64,000 bases of DNA from Arhodomonas sp052060015 (GTDB lineage Bacteria > Pseudomonadota > Gammaproteobacteria > Nitrococcales > Nitrococcaceae): NCBI RefSeq assembly GCF_052060015.1, contig NZ_JBPODZ010000003.1, positions 62,001 to 126,000 on the forward strand. Direction: 5' to 3'. The position numbers and the translations under genes were made by a program. Shown one piece after another: positions 27,233-35,548 of this stretch (positions within the stretch are counted from its first letter, which is position 1; every line of letters begins with the position of its first letter). Under the pieces are notes generated by a model. The model was not told where the DNA came from and ran no database searches. It saw only the letters and a list, made by a program, of their open reading frames with translations.

Positions 27233-27251
27233 AATGCAAATGATTCGCACT
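27233..27251. promoter_or_regulatory. Fur-box-like site
   Basis: AATGCAAATGATTCGCACT is close to the gammaproteobacterial Fur box form AATGnnAATGATTnnCATT. It lies 18 bases before the start of the small exported protein gene, where binding would block initiation. Confidence 0.55.
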
Positions 27252-27269
27252 AGTGAAGGGAGGAAAACG

Positions 27270-27641
27270 ATGAAACCCATTATGAACCTTGCCCTGCTGG
27301 CCGGCCTGGTCTGCTCCGCTGCGGCTTATGGGGACGAGCAGCCCGAGCATTTCGAAGGGAAACCTTCCGAGACCCTGGAGGAGGCGTTGACCAACCTCGG
27401 CGAGTATAACGAGCGGTTGGCGGCGATCCTGGAGAAGGGGGAGATCTCGACTGAGGATCATGCCCGCATCCATGAGTTGACCTACACCCTGGAGAATGCC
27501 CTCGCGCGCATCGACGAGGAGGTCGGGGAAATGGCCGAGGATCTGGAGGAGGTGCACCTGGCCAGTGAACGGCTCGACGGCGACACCGTCAGTGAAAAGG
27601 GCGAGGCCTACCTCTCCGCCGCCCGCAAGCTCACCAGGTAA
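27270..27641 (+). CDS. Small exported protein (DUF6746-like)
   Basis: 123 residues with an N-terminal signal peptide (MKPIMNLALLAGLVCSAAAYG) and a helical, strongly acidic mature part (EHFEGKPSETLEEALTNL, then heptad-like helices). The sequence resembles short halomonad/gammaproteobacterial proteins catalogued as DUF6746; this is my recollection, not a search. Ribosome site GGGAGG. A Fur-box-like site just upstream suggests iron-dependent expression. Its 3' end overlaps the converging DeoR gene by 11 bases. Confidence 0.75.
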   Translation: MKPIMNLALLAGLVCSAAAYGDEQPEHFEGKPSETLEEALTNLGEYNERLAAILEKGEISTEDHARIHELTYTLENALARIDEEVGEMAEDLEEVHLASERLDGDTVSEKGEAYLSAARKLTR

Positions 27642-28467
27642 CCAATGACCCGGGCGCCGAAACCCCGCCGACGGTTTCGGTGCCCGCCACCACCAGCCGG
27701 ACCTCGGCTTCCCGCAGTCGACGCGTCAGCGGCTCCGTGGGCTCGCTGTCGGTGACCAGGGTGCCGATGCGTTCGAACTCGCACATGCGCACCGGCGCCT
27801 GCTTGCGGAACTTGGTGTGGTCAGTCACGGCGATGATGTGGAGGGCCTGGTCGAGGGCCGCCAGCGCGAACTCCGTTTCGTCGTAGTAGTAGTTCATCAG
27901 GCCGCCGTCGACATGGACCGAGCCGGCGGTCACCACCGCATGCCGGACCCGGAAGCGGCGCACGAACTCGATGGCACTGGCCCCCAGAACGGCGCCGTCG
28001 TCACTGCGCACCTCACCGCCAGCGAGATGGACACGGTTGCCATTGGCTAGCAGGGCCCGGGCGATGTCGATCCCGTTGGTTACCACGAACAAATCCCGGT
28101 GCCCGCCCAGGGCGCGGGCCACATAGAGGCTGGTGCTGCCGTTCTCCAGCAGCACTGAATCGCCGTTGTCGATCAACCCCGCTGCCGCCTGCGCGATGGC
28201 GCGCTTCTCCCGGGCATTGGTGGTCATGCGTTCGCGAAAGCCCGGTTCGCGGGCGAACGCCGGCAACATCGCCCCGCCGCGGACCCGTTCGATGAGTTCC
28301 CGGTTCGCGAGTGTCTTGATGTCCCGCCGGATCGTCTCGTCCGAGACCTTCAGCGCCTCCACGAACTCCGCGACGCTGCAGGAGCCGCGCGCCTCCAGCA
28401 GCTTCAGGATCGCCCTGTGCCGTGCCGTCTTGTGCAATCTCCCACCCCCTGTCCGCCATTCGGACAT
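27631..28467 (-). CDS. DeoR/GlpR-family transcriptional regulator
   Basis: 278 residues: N-terminal DeoR helix-turn-helix (about 14-70; SVAEFVEALKVSDETIRRDIKTL) and a C-terminal sugar-phosphate-isomerase-like effector domain (about 85-250; LENGSTSLYVAR, VVTNGIDIAR, DHTKF). DeoR proteins usually sense phosphorylated intermediates, which fits the kinase gene in the divergent operon. It diverges from the betaine-type importer operon and is its likely regulator. Confidence 0.88.
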   Translation of the reverse strand: MSEWRTGGGRLHKTARHRAILKLLEARGSCSVAEFVEALKVSDETIRRDIKTLANRELIERVRGGAMLPAFAREPGFRERMTTNAREKRAIAQAAAGLIDNGDSVLLENGSTSLYVARALGGHRDLFVVTNGIDIARALLANGNRVHLAGGEVRSDDGAVLGASAIEFVRRFRVRHAVVTAGSVHVDGGLMNYYYDETEFALAALDQALHIIAVTDHTKFRKQAPVRMCEFERIGTLVTDSEPTEPLTRRLREAEVRLVVAGTETVGGVSAPGSLVTW

Positions 28468-28500
28468 GATTGTAGCTCAAGATGGGGTTGAGTCTGACTG

Positions 28501-28515
28501 AAACTGTGGTAGTTT
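28501..28515. promoter_or_regulatory. Candidate operator in the DeoR-importer divergent spacer
   Basis: Perfect inverted repeat AAACT-GTGGT-AGTTT in the 258-bp spacer, close to the regulator start. Possible DeoR-protein site; there is no second copy to support it. Confidence 0.35.
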
Positions 28516-28725
28516 GTTGGAAAAGTTTTGTCATCGAGTGGTCTTCGGTCGCCACCCGTTAAGGCAGACGATTCTGCGCACAGCCCTTCCCGTGTGGCTC
28601 GGTCGCTGACGGTTTTCGGATTATCCCGTGAATACAAAGGGATGTGCGCCTTCTTGAGTCATGGTCCCGGCCGGCGTTGACCGTGTCGTGACTTCCGCGA
28701 AAGAAACCAAAACAGGGGAGACATC

Positions 28726-29697
28726 ATGTCCTTCACCGGGTTTGCAAGAAATTGTGGGTTTTTGTGTGTTCTGGGTGCCGCCACCCTGACCGGCCTGCCG
28801 GCCGCAACCGCCGCGGTGCCGGAATCGGACGAGCCGATCCGCCTGACGCTTAACGATTGGACCGGCCAGAACGTGAGCACCCGCCTCATGGGCAGTGTTC
28901 TCGAGGAGATGGGCTACGAGGTGGAGTATGTCCAGGCGGACTACATGGCCCAGTTCACCGGCCTGAAGTCCGGTGACCTCCACGTCGCCATGGAGATCTG
29001 GGAGACCACCGCCAAGGATCTCATGGAGGAGGCCGTCGCCGGCGGCCGGGTCCTCGATATGGGCGAGACCGGTATGCGGGCCGTCGAGGACTGGTGGTAC
29101 CCCAAGTACATGGAGGAGCGCTGCCCGGGGCTGCCGGACTGGAAGGCGCTGAAGGACTGCGCTGATGTCTTCGCCACGCCGAGCACCCAGCCCAACGGGC
29201 GCTACCTCGGTGGCGCGGTCACCTGGGATGGCCACGCCGAGGAGCGTATCGAGGCCCTGGATCTGCCCTTCGAGGTGGTCCATTCCGGTACCGAGGCCGC
29301 GTTGATGGCCGAGATCCAGTCCGCCTATCAGCGCAAGGCCCCGATCCTGGCCTGGCTCTGGACGCCCCACTGGGCGCCGCAGCAGTTCGAAGGCGAGTGG
29401 GTGGAGTTTCCGGAGTACGGGGACGGCTGCTACGAGGATCCGTCCTGGGGCGTGAACCCCGAGGCCACCCATGATTGCGGTAACCCGCGGGGCTGGATCA
29501 AGAAGGCCGCCTGGGCCGGTGGCAAGGATGTATGGCCTGCCGCTTACACCGCGATCCGCAACTTCCGCATCAACAACGATGAGATGGGTCGGATGATCGG
29601 CGCCATCGACGTGGACGGCCGCCCCTTGCAGACCGTCGTCGATGAGTGGATGGCGGACAACGAAGACACCTGGCAGTCCTGGATCCCGGCGAACTAA
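28726..29697 (+). CDS. Glycine-betaine/choline-type ABC transporter substrate-binding protein (ProX/OpuAC-like)
   Basis: 323 residues, signal peptide about 1-30, then an OpuAC domain beginning IRLTLNDWTGQNV. Aromatic residues that could form a quaternary-ammonium cage are abundant (W45, W92, the WLWTPHW cluster). Several cysteines (ERCPGL, KDCADV, DGCYED, HDCGNP) suggest disulfides in the mature protein. First gene of the importer operon. The ligand could be betaine, choline or another methylated amine. Confidence 0.88.
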   Translation: MSFTGFARNCGFLCVLGAATLTGLPAATAAVPESDEPIRLTLNDWTGQNVSTRLMGSVLEEMGYEVEYVQADYMAQFTGLKSGDLHVAMEIWETTAKDLMEEAVAGGRVLDMGETGMRAVEDWWYPKYMEERCPGLPDWKALKDCADVFATPSTQPNGRYLGGAVTWDGHAEERIEALDLPFEVVHSGTEAALMAEIQSAYQRKAPILAWLWTPHWAPQQFEGEWVEFPEYGDGCYEDPSWGVNPEATHDCGNPRGWIKKAAWAGGKDVWPAAYTAIRNFRINNDEMGRMIGAIDVDGRPLQTVVDEWMADNEDTWQSWIPAN

Positions 29698-29707
29698 GGC
29701 CGCTGAT

Positions 29708-29733
29708 GGTGGCGCCGCGCCCGCGGCGCCACC
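29708..29733 (+). promoter_or_regulatory. Intercistronic hairpin between binding-protein and ATPase genes
   Basis: GGTGGCGCCGCG (29708-29719) / CGCGGCGCCACC (29722-29733) followed by TTTCTCC. It could attenuate transcription or stabilise the upstream mRNA, giving excess binding protein. The same arrangement exists after livJ. Confidence 0.6.
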
Positions 29734-29794
29734 TTTCTCCCGCGGGGCAGGGCCCCGTCATTCCGTGTAACCGCTGACGCCAGGTCATCGCCCT

Positions 29795-30856
29795 ATGCAT
29801 GCCGATACTCACGTGGCCGGAGACACCCCGGTCAAACTCGCCTGTCGGGGCCTGTGGAAGGTCTTCGGCGAGCACGCCGACCGTGTGCTCGAGCGCTTGG
29901 GTGGCGCCCCTGACGACGCCCTCCTGGCGCGGCACGGCTTCACCGCCGCGGTCCGTGACGCCAGCCTCGACGTCCACACCGGCGAGGTCTTCGTGATCAT
30001 GGGCCTGTCCGGCTCGGGCAAGTCCACCCTCGTGCGTTGCCTCTCGCGCCTCGTGGAGCCGAGCCTCGGCAGCCTCACCCTGGAGGACCGGGACCTGCTC
30101 GCCGCCCCGGAGCGCGAGCTTACCGAGATTCGGCGTCACAAGATGGGGATGGTCTTCCAGCACTTCGCGCTGCTGCCCCATCGGGACGTGCTCGGCAACG
30201 TCGCCTTCCCGTTGGAGATCCAGGGCTTGGGGCGCGACGAACGCGAGGCCCGGGCCCGGGAGATGATCGAACTCGTGGGGCTGGACGGTCATGAAACCCG
30301 CCGGCCGGCGGCCCTCTCCGGTGGTCAGCAGCAGCGGGTGGGGATCGCCCGTTCCCTCGCCGTGGACCCGGAGCTGTGGTTCCTTGACGAGCCGTTCAGT
30401 GCCCTTGATCCGCTGATCCGCCGGGAGATGCAGGATGAGTTGCTGCGGCTGCAGCGGGTGTTGCACAAGACCGTGATCTTTATCACCCATGACTTCGATG
30501 AGGCGATCCGGCTCGCCGACCGCGTGGCGATCATGAAGGCGGGTGAGATCGTCCAGGTGGATACCCCCGAACGGCTGGTCCTCTCCCCGGCGGACGAATA
30601 TGTCGCCGAGTTCACCCGTCACGTGCCTGCCGCCAAGGTCGTCGGCGTCGCCTCGGTGATGCGCCGGGACGACGCCGCCCCGATCGGTGCACCGGAGGTC
30701 GGCGCGGACGAGCGCATCGATTCGGTGGCGCCCCGGGTGCTGGCGGCGGAGACCCCGCTTCGCGTCCGTGACCACGCAACCGGTCGCGCCGTGGGCATGA
30801 TCGGACGCGATGAGGTCATCGCCGTGCTCGCCGGCACGGGGGGTAGCCATGAGTGA
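29795..30856 (+). CDS. Glycine-betaine-type ABC transporter ATP-binding protein (ProV/OpuAA-like)
   Basis: 353 residues. Walker A GLSGSGKST (70-78), KMGMVFQHFALLPHRDV Q-loop of the ProV type, LSGGQQQRVGIAR signature, Walker B LWFLDEPFSALDP, H-loop ITHDFDEA. The C-terminal part after the ABC domain is short, with room for at most one and a half CBS repeats (VGMIGRDEVIAVL). The stop overlaps the permease start by 8 bases. Confidence 0.92.
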   Translation: MHADTHVAGDTPVKLACRGLWKVFGEHADRVLERLGGAPDDALLARHGFTAAVRDASLDVHTGEVFVIMGLSGSGKSTLVRCLSRLVEPSLGSLTLEDRDLLAAPERELTEIRRHKMGMVFQHFALLPHRDVLGNVAFPLEIQGLGRDEREARAREMIELVGLDGHETRRPAALSGGQQQRVGIARSLAVDPELWFLDEPFSALDPLIRREMQDELLRLQRVLHKTVIFITHDFDEAIRLADRVAIMKAGEIVQVDTPERLVLSPADEYVAEFTRHVPAAKVVGVASVMRRDDAAPIGAPEVGADERIDSVAPRVLAAETPLRVRDHATGRAVGMIGRDEVIAVLAGTGGSHE

Positions 30857-32831
30857 AGCCGTTGCCGGACGTGCCGGCGCCGGCGGCGGAGTGACGCGTG
30901 CCGCCGTGACCGCGGCGGCCGTGGTGCTTGCTGTGTTCGTCGCTGACCGGCTTTCCGGATGGTTGCCCTGGTTCGGCGTTTATCCGGCTGGCTGGGAGCT
31001 GCCCGTCTCCGACTGGGTGAGCAGCGTCATGGAGTGGCTGCTCGAGGACGCCGCCATCGGCGGCATCGGCTTCCGGTCCGTGGTGCGGGGCCTCGCGACC
31101 CTGCTCTCCGCCCCCCTGGAGGCGGGCACCGTCGTGCTCGCCAAGGGCTTCGAGCTGCCCTTCGGAGATGCCGGAGTGGCGGTGCCGGCGCTCAGCTGGC
31201 TCGGCGTTTCCGCCGCGCTGGTATTGTTCGCCGCCCGGGTCGGCGGCCGCCGGCTGGCGGTGCTGATCTTCCTCACCGTGGCCTATCTGGCCTTCTTCGG
31301 GCACTGGCAGAGCGCGATGACCACGATCGCCTCCATCCTGGTGGCGGTGCCGGTGGGCCTCATTCTGGGTCTGCTGCTGGGTTTGGCCGCTTATCGCCAA
31401 CCCGTCTTCGAGCGCGTTCTGCGCCCGGCCCTCGACCTTATGCAGACGGTGCCGATATTCGCCTACCTGGTGCCCGTGCTGGTGCTCTTCGGTTTCGGCC
31501 CGGTGGCCGCGGTGGTGGCCACCGTGATCTACGCCATGCCGCCGATGGCTCGGGTGACCATCGTCGCCCTGCGCGGTGTGCCGGAGGAGATCCTGGAGTT
31601 CGCCCGCATGACCGGCTGTAACCGGCGCCAGATGACCTGGCGGGTGCTGATCCCCGCCGCCCGGCAGGGCCTGATGGTGGGTGTCAATCAGGTGATCATG
31701 CTTTCGCTGAATATGGTCATCATCGCCTCGATGATCGGCGCCGGCGGCCTGGGCTATGACGTGCTCCGTGCCCTGCGACGGCTACAGATCGGAGACGGCC
31801 TGGAGGCCGGCGTGGCCATCACCCTCATCGCCATCGCCACCGAGCGGCTGGGGCGGGCGCTTACCGACGGTAGCCGCGGCCAGTCCCGTCTGCCGCGCCG
31901 GCAGTTCGGCATGCTGCTGGCCGGCGTGGTGGCGCTGCCCACCCTCGCCGGCCTGTTCTGGTCGCCGCTGGCCGGGATGCCGGAGGCCCTCACCGTGAGC
32001 ACCGCGGAGTACTGGGGGCAGCTGGTGGCCTGGGTGAACACCGAGCTCTACCAGCCGCTCAACGCGGTGAAATCGGCACTGCTGGTGCACGTGCTCATCC
32101 CGTTCAAGCGGACCCTGGTGGCCCTGCCGTGGACCGGCGTGGTGGCGGCCCTGGGAGTGTTGGGCTACCGCCTGGGCGGCTGGCGGCTCGCGGCCGCGGT
32201 CTGCGCCTTGGCGCTGTTCATCGCCGTCACCGGTCACTGGGAGAAGGCGATGATCACCGTCTATCTCTGCGGGATCTCGGTGGCAATCGCCGCGCTCATC
32301 GGTATCCCGTTGGGGGTGTGGTCGGCGGCCAGCGACCGGGTGCACCGGGTGACCACCACTGTGGCGGACACGCTGCAGACGCTGCCGAGTTTCGTGTACC
32401 TGATCCCGGTAGTCATGCTCTTCCAGGTGGGCGATTTCTCGGCGATGGTGGCCATCGTCCTCTACGCCCTGGCCCCGGCACTGCGCTACACGGACCACGG
32501 CATCCGCGGCGTGCCCGCCGAGACCATCGAGGCGGCGCGCATGTGCGGGTGCACCCCCCGCCAGATCCGCTACCGGGTGCAGCTGCCCCTGGCCCTGCCC
32601 GAGATCATGCTCGGCCTCAACCAGACCATCATGATGGCGCTGTCCATGCTCGTCATCACCGCCCTGGTGGGGACCAGCGACCTGGGCCAGGAGGTCTATA
32701 TCGCGCTGACCCGCGCGGACATCGGCGCCGGCCTGGTCGCCGGGCTCTGTGTCGCCTTCATCGCCATGATGGCGGACCGGCTCATCGGCGCCTGGGTCGC
32801 GCGGCGCCGCGCCGCACTTGGGCTCGCCTGA
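30849..32831 (+). CDS. Fused tandem glycine-betaine-type ABC permease (two ProW-like domains)
   Basis: 660 residues containing two complete BPD-type permease domains. The first (about 150-345) has the EAA loop LRGVPEEILEFARMTGCNRRQM. The second (about 430-655) has IRGVPAETIEAARMCGCTPRQI. Many membrane helices; each half has its own N-terminal hydrophobic lead and the phrase GHW(Q/E)xAM, so the gene looks like a duplication and fusion. A single polypeptide could replace the usual ProW homodimer. The ATG at 30849 overlaps the ATPase gene. Confidence 0.9.
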   Translation: MSEAVAGRAGAGGGVTRAAVTAAAVVLAVFVADRLSGWLPWFGVYPAGWELPVSDWVSSVMEWLLEDAAIGGIGFRSVVRGLATLLSAPLEAGTVVLAKGFELPFGDAGVAVPALSWLGVSAALVLFAARVGGRRLAVLIFLTVAYLAFFGHWQSAMTTIASILVAVPVGLILGLLLGLAAYRQPVFERVLRPALDLMQTVPIFAYLVPVLVLFGFGPVAAVVATVIYAMPPMARVTIVALRGVPEEILEFARMTGCNRRQMTWRVLIPAARQGLMVGVNQVIMLSLNMVIIASMIGAGGLGYDVLRALRRLQIGDGLEAGVAITLIAIATERLGRALTDGSRGQSRLPRRQFGMLLAGVVALPTLAGLFWSPLAGMPEALTVSTAEYWGQLVAWVNTELYQPLNAVKSALLVHVLIPFKRTLVALPWTGVVAALGVLGYRLGGWRLAAAVCALALFIAVTGHWEKAMITVYLCGISVAIAALIGIPLGVWSAASDRVHRVTTTVADTLQTLPSFVYLIPVVMLFQVGDFSAMVAIVLYALAPALRYTDHGIRGVPAETIEAARMCGCTPRQIRYRVQLPLALPEIMLGLNQTIMMALSMLVITALVGTSDLGQEVYIALTRADIGAGLVAGLCVAFIAMMADRLIGAWVARRRAALGLA

Positions 32832-32875
32832 GCCCGAGTGCGGCCTCAATCCAGAAGGAACGGAGAACGCAATCG

Positions 32876-33682
32876 ATGTCGGAGCACTACGAAAACAGCG
32901 GCGTGGACCGCCTGTATTCCGCCGTGTGGGGCGAGAACATCCACTACGGTGTCTACGAGACCGGTGAGGAGACCATCGAGGAGGCCACCTGGGCGGCCAA
33001 GCGCCTGATGGCAGAGGCGGCGCGGCTGCGCGCCGGCGAGCGGGTGCTGGAGGTCGCCTGCGGCTACGGCGCCACGGCCCGTTACCTGGCCGAGGAGTAT
33101 GGTGTAACGGTGGTGGCCAGCAACATCTCCGAGACCCAGCTGGCGCGCTGCCGCGAGATGGCGGAGAGCCGCGCCCTCGAGGGCCGGGTGAGCTTCGAGT
33201 ACGCCGATTACCATGAGCTGCCTTTCGCTGACGAGAGCTTCGACGTCTGGTGGTGCCAGGAGTCCATGGTGCATTCGCCGGACAAGGAGCGGGTGTTGCG
33301 CGAGGCCTACCGCGTGCTCAAGCCCGGCGGGCGCGCGGTGATCTCCGATCATATCTTCTGGCACGAGCGACTCACCCGCGAGGAGCGCGCCGCGGTGGAG
33401 GCCCGTTACGGCATGACCAACCTCTCCTCGCCGGCGGACTACGAGCGCCACATCGAGGCGTCGGGTCTGCGGCTCGTCGAGCACCGGGACTGGCAGCGCC
33501 ACGCGGCGCACCATCGCGCGAAGGTGCTCGCACGGCTGGAACAGCACATGGACGAGTTCGCCCGGGAGATGGACCGCGAGACGCTGGCGAACAACCACCG
33601 CAGCTGGGCCCACTGGGCGGATCTCGCCGCCGAGGGCAAGCTCAGCCTGGACTTTTATCTCGCCGAAAAGCCGGCCGACTAG
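32876..33682 (+). CDS. SAM-dependent N-methyltransferase (sarcosine/dimethylglycine- or phosphoethanolamine-methyltransferase-like)
   Basis: 268 residues. SAM motif I VLEVACGYGATARYLAEEYG (about 57-76), motif II ASNISETQL, motif IV DVWWCQESMVHSPDKERVLREAYRVLKPGG. The N-terminal lead YSAVWGENIHYGVY and the QESMVHSPD segment are close to halophile sarcosine/dimethylglycine methyltransferases. The length and single-domain form also match phosphoethanolamine methyltransferases. It follows the permease by 44 bases with GGAGA ribosome site, and the kinase gene is 41 bases downstream. Likely a small-amine methyltransferase; exact acceptor unknown. Confidence 0.82.
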   Translation: MSEHYENSGVDRLYSAVWGENIHYGVYETGEETIEEATWAAKRLMAEAARLRAGERVLEVACGYGATARYLAEEYGVTVVASNISETQLARCREMAESRALEGRVSFEYADYHELPFADESFDVWWCQESMVHSPDKERVLREAYRVLKPGGRAVISDHIFWHERLTREERAAVEARYGMTNLSSPADYERHIEASGLRLVEHRDWQRHAAHHRAKVLARLEQHMDEFAREMDRETLANNHRSWAHWADLAAEGKLSLDFYLAEKPAD

Positions 33683-33723
33683 GTCGGCGGACCGAGCACG
33701 ATTCCCCCAATCAGGAGGAGCCG

Positions 33724-34647
33724 ATGGATCACCATCTCGAAAACGCAATTGCGCGAATCCCGCAACTGGCCGGCCGCAGCGCCGAGGCGCTGGCCGCGGA
33801 ACGACTCGGTGGTATGACCAACCTGGTCTACCGCCTCAACGACAACGGCGAATCGCTGGTGCTGCGCATCCCCGGGGAGGGCACCGAGGCCTACATCGAT
33901 CGTAGCGTGGAGGCGCACAACACCCGCGCCGCCGCCCGCGCCGGGGTCGGCGCCGAGGTCCTGCACTTCGACGAAAGTGACGGCCTGATGCTGATGCGCA
34001 ACCTCGACGGCTGCCGCACCATGTCGCCGGAGGCCTTCCAGGCCGAGGATGCCGCGGCCGACCGGGCGGGCGAGGTGCTCGCGCGTATGCACAACTCCGG
34101 CGAGGAGTTCCGGTTCCGCTTCGAGCTGTTCGCCATGATCGACGAGTACCTGCGGGTCCTCTCCGGGCTCGATACCGAATTGCCGGAGGGCTACCACGAC
34201 GTCATGGAGGAGGCCCGGGGGATGCGCGAGGCGCTGGACGCGCAGCCCGCGACCCTGGCGCCGTGTCACTGCGACCCGCTGTGCGAGAACTTCCTCGACG
34301 ATGGCACCCGCATGTGGGTGGTCGACTGGGAGTACTCCGGCATGAACGACCCCTTGTGGGACGTGGGCGACTTCGCCGTCGAGGCGGGCCTGTCGCCCGC
34401 CCAGGACGAGCGGCTTATCCGCGCCTACCTGGGCCGCGACCCGAGCGAGGCCGAGTGGGGGCGCATGGTGCTGTACAAGGCGGCCAGCGACCTGCTCTGG
34501 ACCTTGTGGGGGCTGATCCAGCACGGCAACGGCAACCCTGCGGAGGACTTCTGGGCCTACTCCATCGAGCGCTTCGAGCGCTGTAAGGCGCTCATGGGGG
34601 CCCCGGAGTTCCCGCGCCACGTGGCTGCCGTACGCCGGGGTGGATGA
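33724..34647 (+). CDS. Choline/ethanolamine-kinase-like phosphotransferase
   Basis: 307 residues. Glycine-rich loop GGMTNLVYRL near residue 30, the catalytic Brenner motif CHCDPLCENFL (H-x-D...N) and the metal-binding choline-kinase motif VVDWEYSGMNDPLWD are all intact. Expected to phosphorylate an amino-alcohol such as choline or ethanolamine with ATP. Good AGGAGG site before the ATG at 33724. The stop overlaps the HAD gene by 4 bases, so kinase and phosphatase are translationally coupled. Confidence 0.88.
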   Translation: MDHHLENAIARIPQLAGRSAEALAAERLGGMTNLVYRLNDNGESLVLRIPGEGTEAYIDRSVEAHNTRAAARAGVGAEVLHFDESDGLMLMRNLDGCRTMSPEAFQAEDAAADRAGEVLARMHNSGEEFRFRFELFAMIDEYLRVLSGLDTELPEGYHDVMEEARGMREALDAQPATLAPCHCDPLCENFLDDGTRMWVVDWEYSGMNDPLWDVGDFAVEAGLSPAQDERLIRAYLGRDPSEAEWGRMVLYKAASDLLWTLWGLIQHGNGNPAEDFWAYSIERFERCKALMGAPEFPRHVAAVRRGG

Positions 34648-35378
34648 TGGTGGCGGAGCCCGCATGGTCGCGGGTGCGCGGTGTGCTCTTCGACAAGGAT
34701 GGCACGCTGTTCGACTATCACCGTACCTGGGGCCCAGTGAACCGCGCCGCCGCCCTGGAGGCGGCGGGCGGGGACGCGGCGCTGGCGGAGCGATTGCTGG
34801 TCATCGGTGGCGTGGATCCGGCCAGCGGTCGCGCGGCCGGCGGCAGCCTGCTCGCCGCCGGGCACACCGGTGAGATCGCCGAGGCCTGGGCGGCGGAGAT
34901 GGGGCTCGACGACGGGCGCCGGGAGGCGCTGGTCTGGCGCCTGGATGCCGTGTTCCTCGGGCATGGCCCGGGACATGCGGTGCCCGTGACCGAGCTCGCC
35001 CCCCTGTTCCGCCGCTTGCGGGGGGCGGGGCTTCGCCTTGGCGTGGCCACCAGCGATGGCGAGCGCGCGGCCCGGGCGATGCTCGCCGGCTTCGTGGACC
35101 CGGACGCGCTGGATTTTGTCGCCGGCTATGACAGTGGCCACGGCGGCAAGCCGGCGCCGGGCATGGTGCATGGCTTCTGCGCCGCCACCGGCGTTTCCGA
35201 GGATTCAGTGCTGGTCGCCGGGGACAACCTGCACGACCTGCGCATGGCGCGTGCCGCGGGCTGTGGCGTAGTGGTGGGGGTACTCACCGGTACCGGTGGC
35301 CGCGAGGAACTAGCCGCGGAGGCGGACATCATTCTCGATGATGTCGCTGCGCTCCCGGCACGGCTCGGCATTCGATGA
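34644..35378 (+). CDS. HAD-family phosphatase (phosphoglycolate-phosphatase-like)
   Basis: 244 residues. Motif I FDKDGTLFDY supplies the nucleophile Asp, motif II VATSDGE, motif III Lys at GGKPAPGM, motif IV AGDNLHDL. Helical cap inserted after motif I. Such enzymes hydrolyse small phosphate monoesters. Coupling to a choline-kinase-like gene and a methyltransferase suggests it removes phosphate from the pathway intermediate. Confidence 0.85.
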   Translation: MMVAEPAWSRVRGVLFDKDGTLFDYHRTWGPVNRAAALEAAGGDAALAERLLVIGGVDPASGRAAGGSLLAAGHTGEIAEAWAAEMGLDDGRREALVWRLDAVFLGHGPGHAVPVTELAPLFRRLRGAGLRLGVATSDGERAARAMLAGFVDPDALDFVAGYDSGHGGKPAPGMVHGFCAATGVSEDSVLVAGDNLHDLRMARAAGCGVVVGVLTGTGGREELAAEADIILDDVAALPARLGIR

Positions 35379-35396
35379 TGCCGTTCGCCGGGATCC

Positions 35397-35426
35397 GGAC
35401 CCCCGGCGCCGCCGCGCCGGGGGTCC
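35397..35426. terminator. Bidirectional GC-rich hairpin after the HAD gene
   Basis: Thirteen-bp perfect stem GGACCCCCGGCGC (35397-35409) / GCGCCGGGGGTCC (35414-35426), 4-nt loop, between converging genes (HAD and mutM). T-tract weak. Confidence 0.65.
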
Positions 35427-35548
35427 CGCTTGCTTGCGTCAGCCCTAGCCCTGGCCCTGGGGCATCTGCGTAAACTGCGGTTGCACCATGACCCTGCCGC
35501 CAAGATGCGTCGTGATGTTGATTTGCATCAATCCCGCGACGCCGGCGA

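Noticed and set aside
32129..32875. N-terminal extension of the methyltransferase frame
   Set aside because: Antiphase with the permease coding sequence; the ATG at 32876 has a GGAGA site and gives the family length.
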